Shown here: one piece after another, positions 1 through 5,056 of the stretch
Layout of the letters: the number at the start of each line of letters is the position of its first letter
How positions within the stretch are numbered: the stretch's first letter is position 1
Assembly (NCBI GenBank): GCA_018816815.1
Contig: JAHIVD010000020.1
Span: forward strand, 1 to 23,345
DNA length: 23,345 nucleotides
Direction: 5' to 3'
Origin: Patescibacteria group bacterium
Lineage (GTDB): Bacteria; Patescibacteriota; Microgenomatia; Daviesbacterales; UBA10151
Made by a program: the position numbers and the translations under genes
Notes under the pieces: model-generated
What the model saw: only the letters and a program-made list of their open reading frames with translations
What the model was told of the DNA's origin: nothing
Databases searched by the model: none

Positions 1-97
1 AAAATCAGGTGGTACTCACAAAAGTATACAGCGTTTGATTGTTTTCTTAACTTCACTCCTTTATTATATACTCAGAAGGATTTTGGGATTACTCCCT

Positions 98-120
98 CTA
101 CCGGCTTACGCCGGTAGTTT
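98..120 (+). terminator. GC-rich hairpin, possible terminator
   Basis: CTACCGGC (98-105) and GCCGGTAG (110-117) form a perfect 8-bp stem with a TTAC loop, followed only by TTTC. The stem is strong but the T tract is short, so termination on the plus strand is possible, not certain. Confidence 0.4.
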
Positions 121-183
121 CAAGTTCGGAACTATGAAGATACAACTAAGTCTAAATTTCTAACTTTAGAACTACTCCTATTT

Positions 184-209
184 GGTGTTAGAATTTTGTA
201 CAGACAGGT
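184..209 (-). repeat. Inverted, internally deleted repeat copy
   Basis: GGTGTTAGAA (184-193) and TACAGACAGGT (199-209) match, in the right order and on the reverse strand, the two ends of the ~73-bp repeat at 3293-3365. About 38 internal bases are missing. Confidence 0.5.
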
Positions 210-385
210 CCCTGTTAAATCTATCGGTTCGCGTTTGTTTTACAAAGAGATTGTTTTTCTCCTTTACAGTTTCACTTCTCTTTTTCGGTTAGGTAGACGT
301 AACCCCTTCACTTCACTTTTTGATTTGGTAAGACTGTACCTTGCTTTTATTTTTTTTTGAGGTTATGATTTTATATGTATTAGAC

Positions 386-414
386 TTGCTACTGAACTAA
401 AGGAATGCTAAAAT
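386..414 (+). promoter_or_regulatory. Promoter of the caspase-like operon
   Basis: A -35-like TTGCTA (386-391), a 17-bp spacer and an extended -10 TGCTAAAAT (406-414). Only nine bases separate the -10 from the ATG at 424, so the mRNA would be leaderless or nearly so. No Shine-Dalgarno sequence is present. Confidence 0.55.
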
Positions 415-423
415 CTCGTCCCT

Positions 424-609
424 ATGGATAGAAAAGCTCAATTTTATAAAACTTATGCAAACTTACCTCTTGGCGCAAGAAACGAAATAATTGTGGTAAT
501 TGATGGTGAGCCGCTTACTTGGCACTCTGCAAAGGTTGAAATCGATTCAGATACAGATAAGGTTGTAGAGATCCTGGATAAATTAAAACAGGTAGGGATA
601 TTAAAATGA
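424..609 (+). CDS. Small protein, first gene of caspase-like triad
   Basis: A 61-residue acidic protein of unknown function. The sequence suggests a short amphipathic start (residues 1-20), a beta-hairpin around EIIVVIDGEPLTW (22-34) and a C-terminal helix (44-57). No catalytic motif is visible. It is the first gene after the promoter, and its stop overlaps the start of the next gene (ATGA at 606-609), so the two are probably translationally coupled. Being encoded just ahead of a caspase-like protease suggests an adaptor, sensor or inhibitor role, which is inference. The ATG is chosen because the -10 element lies nine bases upstream, leaving no room for an earlier start. I do not recognise a named family. 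Confidence 0.7.
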   Translation: MDRKAQFYKTYANLPLGARNEIIVVIDGEPLTWHSAKVEIDSDTDKVVEILDKLKQVGILK

Positions 610-878
610 ATGGGGACGATAAAAACACTAAAAAAAATAGTGAGGAGAAGCAAGAAGAATATTTTCGTGAATTAGTTTCTGCCCGAATTGAAGCGCTATC
701 CGATGACTTAGAGGTATTTTTCGGTGACCAGAATTACACGAGAGAAGAGCTAGTTAAAAACATTAGGGAAGGAACTGAATTAGGTAAGGAAATTATAGAA
801 TCTCAACTTATGTTGCTGCGAGATATGGCTGAGGGAAAGATCTACGAGATAGAAGACTCAACTCAATTACATGCCTAA
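606..878 (+). CDS. Small charged helical protein, second gene of triad
   Basis: A 90-residue, highly charged protein that looks almost wholly helical. Residues 1-18 are rich in Lys, Asp, Glu and Asn and look disordered. Residues 19-40 and 44-82 look like two amphipathic helices that could form a coiled coil or bind a partner. There is no signal peptide, membrane segment or enzyme motif. It overlaps the upstream gene by 4 bases and the downstream protease gene by 8 bases (ATG at 871, stop at 876-878), a strong sign of coupled, roughly equal synthesis. The most natural reading is a structural or regulatory partner of the protease. Function is unknown. Confidence 0.7.
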   Translation: MNGDDKNTKKNSEEKQEEYFRELVSARIEALSDDLEVFFGDQNYTREELVKNIREGTELGKEIIESQLMLLRDMAEGKIYEIEDSTQLHA

Positions 879-1527
879 AAGCTTATTAATAACTCGGCCA
901 GACGACGATCCATTACTCAATGCCTTATTTCACTGGTGTAAACCTATTATTTTAGAAGCACAAAAAAAACAATTTAGCATTTATGATTTAAGCGGAAATA
1001 AAGCTATAAAAACTAAATTTGACAGTTATGTTTCTAGAAATAATCCAAAACTTATTTTCTTTAACGGCCACGGATCAAAAGATAGTATTCATGGTTATAA
1101 TAAAGAAGTTCTTATAGATTCAACTGACTGTATACAACTACTTAGGGGAACTATAGTCTATGTTAGAAGTTGTAATGTTGGTGCTAGTATGGGTCAAATA
1201 AGCACAAAGTCAGGAGGCGGTGCTGTCGCATTTATAGGTTATTCAGCAAAATTTTGGTTAATTCTCTCAAAAAGCAGGAATACACTTCCTTTGTTAGACC
1301 CAGTAGCAAAATTCTTTCTAGAAACCTCCAATCTTGTACCTTTAAGCTTAATAAAAGGAAATAGCGTAGAAGAAGCGGACAAAAAATCACGCGATGCAAT
1401 GCTTAGGAGTTATTTATTTATGAATTCAAGTAAGGCTACCACAGAACAGAGACAAGCTGCGGGATTTCTTTATTTGAATCGTTTATTTCAAGTTGTTCAT
1501 GGTGATAAAACAGCAAGGTTATATTAA
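871..1527 (+). CDS. Caspase-like (CHAT/C25-type) cysteine protease
   Basis: A 218-residue protein with the hallmarks of the caspase-fold peptidases (clan CD: CHAT, clostripain, gingipain, separase). A hydrophobic strand leads into FFNGHGS with the presumed catalytic His67, and a second strand leads into VYVRSCNVG with the presumed nucleophile Cys101. A following AFIGYSAKF segment and a P-x-x-DPVAKFFLETSN segment complete the core. The protein is essentially a bare catalytic domain: no TPR, NACHT, signal peptide or membrane segment. Known CHAT proteases act as effectors in conflict systems (for example TPR-CHAT in type III-E CRISPR) and caspase-like proteases activate bacterial gasdermins. Here the partners are two tiny upstream proteins, not those components, and no gasdermin-like gene is seen. 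Substrate and trigger are unknown. Family assignment is firm; role as a defence or toxin effector is inference. Confidence 0.82.
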   Translation: MPKSLLITRPDDDPLLNALFHWCKPIILEAQKKQFSIYDLSGNKAIKTKFDSYVSRNNPKLIFFNGHGSKDSIHGYNKEVLIDSTDCIQLLRGTIVYVRSCNVGASMGQISTKSGGGAVAFIGYSAKFWLILSKSRNTLPLLDPVAKFFLETSNLVPLSLIKGNSVEEADKKSRDAMLRSYLFMNSSKATTEQRQAAGFLYLNRLFQVVHGDKTARLY

Positions 1528-1529
1528 TA

Positions 1530-1603
1530 TCTGTCTATACATTTCCAACTCCTGAGGCTTACAGAGACTAAAATAGGTTCTAACATCGTACGCTAGTGGA
1601 CCC
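1530..1603 (+). repeat. Dispersed short repeat, copy A
   Basis: About 74 bases directly after the protease stop codon match 3293-3365 at more than 80 percent by eye, including TGAGGCTT and the core GGTTCTAACA(T/C)CGTACGCTAG. It contains no reading frame. It may be a small non-autonomous element or a 3'-end RNA element. Confidence 0.7.
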
Positions 1604-1623
1604 CATAATAGAGTTTATATGTA

Positions 1624-1652
1624 TTGAAAATTAAATTTAAGAGGCATATAAT
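1624..1652 (+). promoter_or_regulatory. Promoter of hicBA
   Basis: TTGAAA (1624-1629), a 17-bp spacer and a consensus TATAAT (1647-1652). The ATG of hicB begins nine bases after the -10, so the transcript is nearly leaderless. HicB, which usually represses its own operon, would be expected to bind here; no clear palindrome was seen. Confidence 0.7.
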
Positions 1653-1661
1653 TTATTTATT

Positions 1662-1910
1662 ATGAAAAAGAAAGTTCTAGAATATGATGTAATTTTTGAA
1701 GAGCAACCAGACAAGGGCTATACGGTTACAGTGCCTTCTCTGCCAGGGTGTATCAGTGAAGGTGATACGTTTGAACAGTCAAGAGAAAATATAACAGACG
1801 CTATTAAATTATTTTTAGAGGATTTAAACGCAGATGGAGAAGAAATTCCAATAAGAAGTTCAAATATATTTGTGGGACAAGTATCAGTTTCAAATCCGTT
1901 GATTTATTAA
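1662..1910 (+). CDS. hicB: HicB-type antitoxin
   Basis: An 82-residue HicB-family antitoxin. The N-terminal part has the partial RNase-H-like fold signature of the family: a strand (EYDVIFEEQPDKGYTVTVP), then SLPGCISEGDTFEQSRENI and a helix leading to the LFLEDLN segment. It should bind and neutralise the HicA mRNA interferase encoded directly downstream and repress the shared promoter. The C-terminus is short (about 20 residues after the core) and lacks an obvious HTH or ribbon-helix-helix domain, so autorepression may be weak or depend on HicA. Gene order hicB-hicA is the reverse of the E. coli locus but is common elsewhere. There is no Shine-Dalgarno sequence; the start is fixed by the promoter nine bases upstream. 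Confidence 0.88.
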   Translation: MKKKVLEYDVIFEEQPDKGYTVTVPSLPGCISEGDTFEQSRENITDAIKLFLEDLNADGEEIPIRSSNIFVGQVSVSNPLIY

Positions 1911-1913
1911 GTT

Positions 1914-2126
1914 ATGCCTTCCATAACACCTAAAGAGATACTCAAATTTCTCAAAAGCAAAGGGTTTTATATTAGCAGACGGAGCGGTGGCCACATGATT
2001 CTTCATCATAATTCAGATAATTCAAAACGGGTTACATTGCCGATTCATAACAAAGATTTAAAACCGGGAACATTATCGTCGATTCTCAAACAAGCAGGAG
2101 TTGATAAGAAAGAGGTATTTAAATAA
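1914..2126 (+). CDS. hicA: HicA-type mRNA interferase toxin
   Basis: A 70-residue HicA-family toxin with a double-stranded-RNA-binding-like fold. The signature is complete: ITPKEILKFLKSKGF at the N-terminus, RRSGGHMILHH carrying the family's catalytic His (His27), RVTLPIHNKDLKPGTL and a final helix with SSILKQAGVDKKEV. Members cleave mRNA and tmRNA to arrest growth and are blocked by HicB. It starts three bases after the hicB stop without a Shine-Dalgarno sequence, so translation probably depends on termination of hicB translation. The pair looks intact and probably active. Its place between a caspase-like operon and a HAD gene fits a defence or stability island. Confidence 0.9.
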   Translation: MPSITPKEILKFLKSKGFYISRRSGGHMILHHNSDNSKRVTLPIHNKDLKPGTLSSILKQAGVDKKEVFK

Positions 2127-2127
2127 C

Positions 2128-2167
2128 TGCAATAATTTCTAACATCGTACGTTAGACCACCCTTGCA
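2128..2167 (+). repeat. Hairpin with the repeat core, behind hicA
   Basis: TCTAAC (2138-2143) and GTTAGA (2151-2156) pair around ATCGTAC, and TGCAA (2128-2132) can pair with TTGCA (2163-2167) outside them. The core TTCTAACATCGTACG is identical to the core of repeat copy A. With the stop of hicA just upstream it may act as a transcript end, though no T tract follows. Confidence 0.5.
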
Positions 2168-2217
2168 ATTTAGGCACGAATTTTGATGCACTGAAGGGAT
2201 TATTGAACCCAAAAGAT

Positions 2218-2853
2218 TTAAACTGCTTGCAGAATTAAATCCTGCACCCCATCCCTAAATCGTGAAACCACTGTAAGGTTCGGATAATGCTTTCGATCCA
2301 CCCTTGCAAGTAATTGTTTGGTTGATCTATCTTCCATCAAAACTCCTTCAACCTGCTCGGGGAATTTATTAAGAATTGGGAGTAAATCAGCTGGATTGTC
2401 GTCAACACATCTTACTCTGCTATATCTTTCCAGCAGAAATGCTACATTGCCTAATTTGCTGTCTCTTGTTTCAACGTCTTTGGGCTTAAAGAAAACATCC
2501 TGAAATCGATCCTCAACACCGCCCATTCTTAACTGCCATTTAGTCATAGCAACCCATGCTTCTTTATTGGACCTGCCGGTATTCCCATAGATATCAATAC
2601 CTTTAATTTGTGACAAGCTTCTACTAACGTCAGGATAAACCCAACGCATGGTATTAAAAACAAAAGCGCCTAATTCACCCAGTCCTAATCCTGACTGCCT
2701 AATTTCCCTTGTTATTTGTACTAAATTTGTTGGTGCTGCATATAACTCTAATCCTTGTCTTTTATAATCAGCTGTAGCCTTTGCTTGATAAGGAGGTCTT
2801 AATATAACTACTCCATCAAGATCCAAAACTAATGCTTCTACACCTGCTCTCAT
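2218..2853 (-). CDS. HAD-superfamily hydrolase
   Basis: A 211-residue cytosolic HAD-superfamily protein, probably a phosphatase. Motif I is VLDLDGVV with Asp11 (nucleophile) and Asp13 (acid/base); a helical cap spans roughly residues 25-85; motif II is IYGNTGRS around 89-96; motif III is a Lys in FKPKD or RDSK (126 or 134); motif IV is RCVDDNPAD with Asp152-153 for magnesium. All four motifs appear intact. The substrate cannot be told from sequence. The gene is convergent with hicA. No Shine-Dalgarno is visible upstream of the ATG. It is not clearly part of any neighbouring operon and may be an ordinary house-keeping or cargo gene. Confidence 0.8.
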   Translation of the reverse strand: MRAGVEALVLDLDGVVILRPPYQAKATADYKRQGLELYAAPTNLVQITREIRQSGLGLGELGAFVFNTMRWVYPDVSRSLSQIKGIDIYGNTGRSNKEAWVAMTKWQLRMGGVEDRFQDVFFKPKDVETRDSKLGNVAFLLERYSRVRCVDDNPADLLPILNKFPEQVEGVLMEDRSTKQLLARVDRKHYPNLTVVSRFRDGVQDLILQAV

Positions 2854-3002
2854 AATTAAGGAACTCTATATGCTATATTTGCTAAAGTCAAACAGAACCT
2901 AATGTTAAGAATTCTTAGGATATTTATAACTATAATTTGGAATTATGTAAGCTTGTCTTAATTTCTTCATCTGGGTACAAACTGCGTCTGCCCAGTCACC
3001 CT
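2854..3002. other. Intergenic upstream of the HAD gene
   Basis: AT-rich in its first 100 bases (probable HAD promoter on the minus strand, with TATA-rich runs near 2870-2880), then more GC-rich from about 2965. CTGGG (2972-2976) and CCCAG (2992-2996) can pair. No gene seen. Confidence 0.35.
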
Positions 3003-3040
3003 CACAAAAAAGCTAGTCTGAAATGGCTAGCTTTTTTGTG
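3003..3040. terminator. Long bidirectional terminator hairpin
   Basis: CACAAAAAAGCTAG (3003-3016) and CTAGCTTTTTTGTG (3027-3040) form a perfect 14-bp inverted repeat around a 10-base loop. With A and T tracts inside the arms, it should stop transcription arriving from either side. Confidence 0.75.
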
Positions 3041-3156
3041 ACTGACCGGGTAACGAAGTCGCACATTGCGGGCCGTAGGTGCGAAATGAAATGAAGCACC
3101 GAGGTACTCTCAATATTCGACTCCCCTCAGCCATCCCAAAAGGGATTTAGGTCGTC
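3041..3156. other. GC-rich block with inverted repeats, no gene
   Basis: This stretch is clearly richer in G and C than its surroundings and has no reading frame of note. TCGCAC (3058-3063) can pair with GTGCGA (3079-3084); GTGC (3079-3082) alternatively pairs with GCAC (3096-3099); ATCCC (3133-3137) pairs with GGGAT (3142-3146) around AAAA. It may be a structured RNA or a decayed RNA gene. I could not match it to a known family. Confidence 0.35.
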
Positions 3157-3292
3157 AAAACAATATCCTGTTATGAAACTAGTTTCTGGCTTGATCCTTT
3201 TATTTTACCCAGGGTTATAATAAGTCCTAGAGGATTTTTATTTAAAAAATGTATATCTCAATGAATGAGAGTTTACAAAGATATTAAGAGTA

Positions 3293-3365
3293 ACCTGTCT
3301 GTATATCTCCAATTCTTGAGGCTTGCAAAGGCTAAAGTAGGTTCTAACACCGTACGCTAGGGGGA
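3293..3365 (+). repeat. Dispersed short repeat, copy B
   Basis: A second near-full copy of the repeat at 1530-1603. Shared blocks include CTGTCT, TGAGGCTT, GGCTAAAGTAGG-like sequence and the core GGTTCTAACACCGTACGCTAG. Here it is not directly behind an intact gene. Confidence 0.7.
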
Positions 3366-3424
3366 CTTCTTTATAACCAGTTGTAGTTTAAAATAACTTG
3401 TGATAGTATGTAAATACTAAACAT

Positions 3425-3459
3425 GAAGCAGATATTTCGTATGTCTGCTTCTTTTTTTT
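3425..3459 (+). terminator. Intrinsic terminator, plus strand
   Basis: GAAGCAGA (3425-3432) and TCTGCTTC (3444-3451) form a perfect 8-bp stem followed by eight T residues (3452-3459), a textbook terminator for plus-strand transcription. No plus-strand gene is recognised upstream, so it may end a small RNA or be a remnant. It sits at the 3' end of the truncated NYN gene on the other strand. Confidence 0.75.
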
Positions 3460-3760
3460 ATCTCTTTTTATCAACAAACTTTATCTCTTTTTCTAATCTT
3501 ACAAAATCCCTAAAATTACTTCCTGCAAATTGTCTTATTTCCTTTGCTGTTCTTGGGCCTCTTGCTAAAATTATTACTTCCTTGCCAATCTCTTTGAGGT
3601 ATTTCAGTAGCGGCAAAAAATCACCATCTCCTGATAAAACTATAGCTTTCTCAAAATTATCTTTTTCCTTCATTAAATAGAAAGCCATTTCTACATCACA
3701 GTTCGCTTTTCTTTCAGTATTTCCATCTGGTCGGTAGTAAATCTTAACAGGTTTTAAATA
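3458..3760 (-). pseudogene. NYN-domain (LabA/DUF88-like) protein, N-terminus lost
   Basis: The reading frame is open from 3760 to the stop at 3458 and encodes about 100 residues of the C-terminal two thirds of a NYN (PIN-like) ribonuclease domain. Visible signatures are KANCDVEMAFYLM, with the conserved Asp, then IVLSGDGDFLPLLKYLKEIG, with the SGDGDF metal-binding acids, then KEVIILARG. The family's first strand with its leading Asp is absent, and there is no start codon at the 5' edge; an internal ATG at 3688 would give only 76 residues and drop a conserved Asp. The frame is cut exactly where an unrelated plus-strand coding fragment begins, which points to a recombination junction near 3758-3762. 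Probably inactive. Confidence 0.7.
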
Positions 3761-3880
3761 TTAAGTGCCAACTGGCTCGAATCATGGGACTCGTATCGAA
3801 AGGTGGATTGGATCAACGAGATCGAATACCCAGAATTTACAACAAAGGAAGTAAATAGGTTTCTTTCTAACTTTTCCTGA
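3758..3880 (+). pseudogene. C-terminal fragment of an unknown gene, copy 1
   Basis: An open frame of 40 residues without a start codon that ends in a TGA at 3878. The peptide, including DWINEIEYPEFTTKEVNRFL, closely matches the product of 4991-5056. The DNA similarity is 36 of 41 bases over 3824-3864 and 5006-5046, and most substitutions are conservative at protein level (F/Y, K/R, I/V), so both descend from a real gene tail. I do not recognise the protein. It abuts the truncated NYN gene on the left and the HEAT gene on the right. Confidence 0.55.
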
Positions 3881-3889
3881 AGTGAATGT

Positions 3890-4300
3890 TTATTTCTCGT
3901 TGAGGAAGCCTCTCCAGAGGAAGGCTGTAATATTTGCACCGCCACTGGTGAGATTAACAGCTTTTTTCAGTTCATATTGACTAATCATCCCATCCAACGG
4001 CTCTCTATCGGGAATGTTGCCAGTGTAATAGCTTTTAAGGACTGGTAGGGCTCGGCTATCGCCAAGTTGACCCAAAGCCCAGATCGCATGGTTTCTTGTC
4101 CGAAAGCCTTGATGTTCATCATCAAGCTGGGCAATAAGAGCTTCGACACAATCACCACCATATTGCCACCTGGCATTTTGACAGAGGCTTTTTGCTTCAA
4201 AGCCAATCCAAACGCTACCGATGAAGAAAAACAATAAGAAGATACTAGCCCCGATAGCCACGGTGTAAAAGAGTTTTTCTTTGATATTCTTAATTTTCAT
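3890..4300 (-). CDS. Membrane-anchored HEAT-repeat protein
   Basis: A 136-residue protein, last gene of a three-gene operon. One strong transmembrane segment (about residues 10-32) is followed by a region with Cys residues at about 40 and 50 and a HEAT/PBS-lyase-like repeat, RTRNHAIWALGQLGDSRALPVL (split here around residues 67-88). HEAT units of this kind are protein-binding scaffolds. The start at 4300 is chosen because AAGGAG lies seven bases upstream; an upstream in-frame ATG at 4333 lacks one and would sit within the preceding gene. The start overlaps the end of the XRE regulator gene by 11 bases, so it is probably translationally coupled. Role: likely partner of the DUF2178 protein; inference. 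Confidence 0.65.
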   Translation of the reverse strand: MKIKNIKEKLFYTVAIGASIFLLFFFIGSVWIGFEAKSLCQNARWQYGGDCVEALIAQLDDEHQGFRTRNHAIWALGQLGDSRALPVLKSYYTGNIPDREPLDGMISQYELKKAVNLTSGGANITAFLWRGFLNEK

Positions 4301-4499
4301 TTTCTTCTCCTTCATAGGTAAAAATGTCCTCAACTTTAACCTTAAACAATCTGGCGATCTTAAAGGCTAACCCAAGTGAGGGTAGGTATTTATCGCTCTC
4401 AATGGCAATAACCGTCTGCCTGCTTACTCCAACCTGGTCTGCCAGTTGTTCTTGAGTTAAATTGTGCATAGCTCGATAGACTTTTAATTTATTCTTCAT
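4290..4499 (-). CDS. XRE-family HTH transcriptional regulator
   Basis: A 69-residue DNA-binding protein of the Cro/CI (HTH_3) family, consisting of little more than the HTH domain. Helices are evident in LKVYRAMHNLTQEQLADQVG, VSRQTVIAIESD and PSLGLAFKIARLFKVKVEDIF. This is the compact YgzD/YozG-like type often found with small membrane proteins. The ATG at 4499 is preceded by GGAGG; the ATG overlaps the stop of the DUF2178 gene. It is likely the repressor of its own operon, acting at the perfect palindrome that overlaps the promoter at 4920-4943. It acts in the cytoplasm. Family assignment is secure; the regulatory target is inferred. Confidence 0.9.
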   Translation of the reverse strand: MKNKLKVYRAMHNLTQEQLADQVGVSRQTVIAIESDKYLPSLGLAFKIARLFKVKVEDIFTYEGEENEN

Positions 4500-4911
4500 C
4501 GCCCCCACCTCCATATTTTCTGTTCAGGAAATGATAGGAGATGGCGTAGATTGCTATTAAAAACAAAGTTAGATAAGCAAATACCATCCCCAGAGACTCA
4601 ACATAAAGCCACTCACCTTTGCTGAAAACGGATATTCCACTTTTAGAAGGAAGCAACAACAAGAACGCAGCAATCCCAATAACTGGTGCAAAAATGGCAT
4701 AGGTCATCCTGGCTGCCTTTTCTTGAATGGTAGCTTCCCGCTCATCAGTTCTAATCTTAGCTTTTACACGGACAAGCGCCATAAAGACTATACCAGTTAA
4801 GACTCCAGCGATTGATAAAGGATAGCTGTTACCAATAACAGCCAGGGCAACAATAGCACCAACAAAGAGGGTAACGACTACACGAAGCTGTTTATATTTC
4901 TTTCTATCCAT
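4489..4911 (-). CDS. DUF2178-like membrane protein
   Basis: A 140-residue integral membrane protein, first gene of the operon. Two N-terminal membrane helices (about residues 9-48), a hydrophilic segment with the DUF2178-type signature KIRTDEREATIQEKAARMTY, then two more helices (about 70-90 and 103-127) and a Gly-rich acidic tail. Small membrane proteins of this type commonly travel with XRE regulators; their biochemical role is not known. The start is set at 4911, not 4920, because the predicted -10 element occupies 4921-4926, so the first ATG would lie at or upstream of the transcription start. The mRNA would then be nearly leaderless. Confidence 0.75.
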   Translation of the reverse strand: MDRKKYKQLRVVVTLFVGAIVALAVIGNSYPLSIAGVLTGIVFMALVRVKAKIRTDEREATIQEKAARMTYAIFAPVIGIAAFLLLLPSKSGISVFSKGEWLYVESLGMVFAYLTLFLIAIYAISYHFLNRKYGGGGDEE

Positions 4912-4919
4912 AACAATCA

Positions 4920-4949
4920 TAATGTAACATATACTTTACATTATGTCAA
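4920..4949 (-). promoter_or_regulatory. Promoter with embedded palindromic operator
   Basis: On the minus strand a perfect -35 TTGACA (4949-4944), a 17-bp spacer and TACATT (4926-4921) as -10. Almost the whole promoter is covered by the perfect inverted repeat TAATGTAA-N8-TTACATTA (4920-4943), centred between the two boxes. A dimeric XRE repressor bound here would exclude RNA polymerase, so the operon is probably autorepressed. Confidence 0.75.
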
Positions 4950-4957
4950 GTGTTTAG

Positions 4958-5056
4958 GACATACAATTGTCACAATTTCGGACAACTAACTGGGTTAATT
5001 ACTTGGAATACCCAGAGTATACAACGAGGGAAGTAAATAGATTTCTAGGCTATTAA
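4958..5056 (+). pseudogene. C-terminal fragment of an unknown gene, copy 2
   Basis: An open frame without start codon, ending in TAA at 5054. From residue W at 4991 onward its product (WVNYLEYPEYTTREVNRFL) is a clear paralogue of the tail encoded at 3809-3865. The last 12 bases overlap, on the other strand, the end of the KAP NTPase gene. Together the two tails form direct repeats on either side of the XRE operon. Confidence 0.55.

Larger units (their letters stand above)
1..385. other. Non-coding leader region
   Basis: No convincing reading frame is seen on either strand. The stretch holds a strong GC-rich hairpin (98-117) and an internally deleted, inverted copy of the dispersed repeat found again near 1530 and 3293 (184-209). 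The rest is AT-rich with no recognisable RNA or protein signal. Confidence 0.5.

Noticed and set aside
2138..2156. TCTAAC...GTTAGA resembles the outer boxes of integron attC sites, and the small genes at the left look cassette-like
   Set aside because: The boxes are only 7 bases apart with no inner L boxes, the other copies have GCTAG in place of GTTAG, and no tyrosine integron integrase is present.
3423..3680. An 85-codon plus-strand frame rich in Ser, Phe and Leu
   Set aside because: It is the antisense shadow of the NYN domain, whose motifs are unmistakable.
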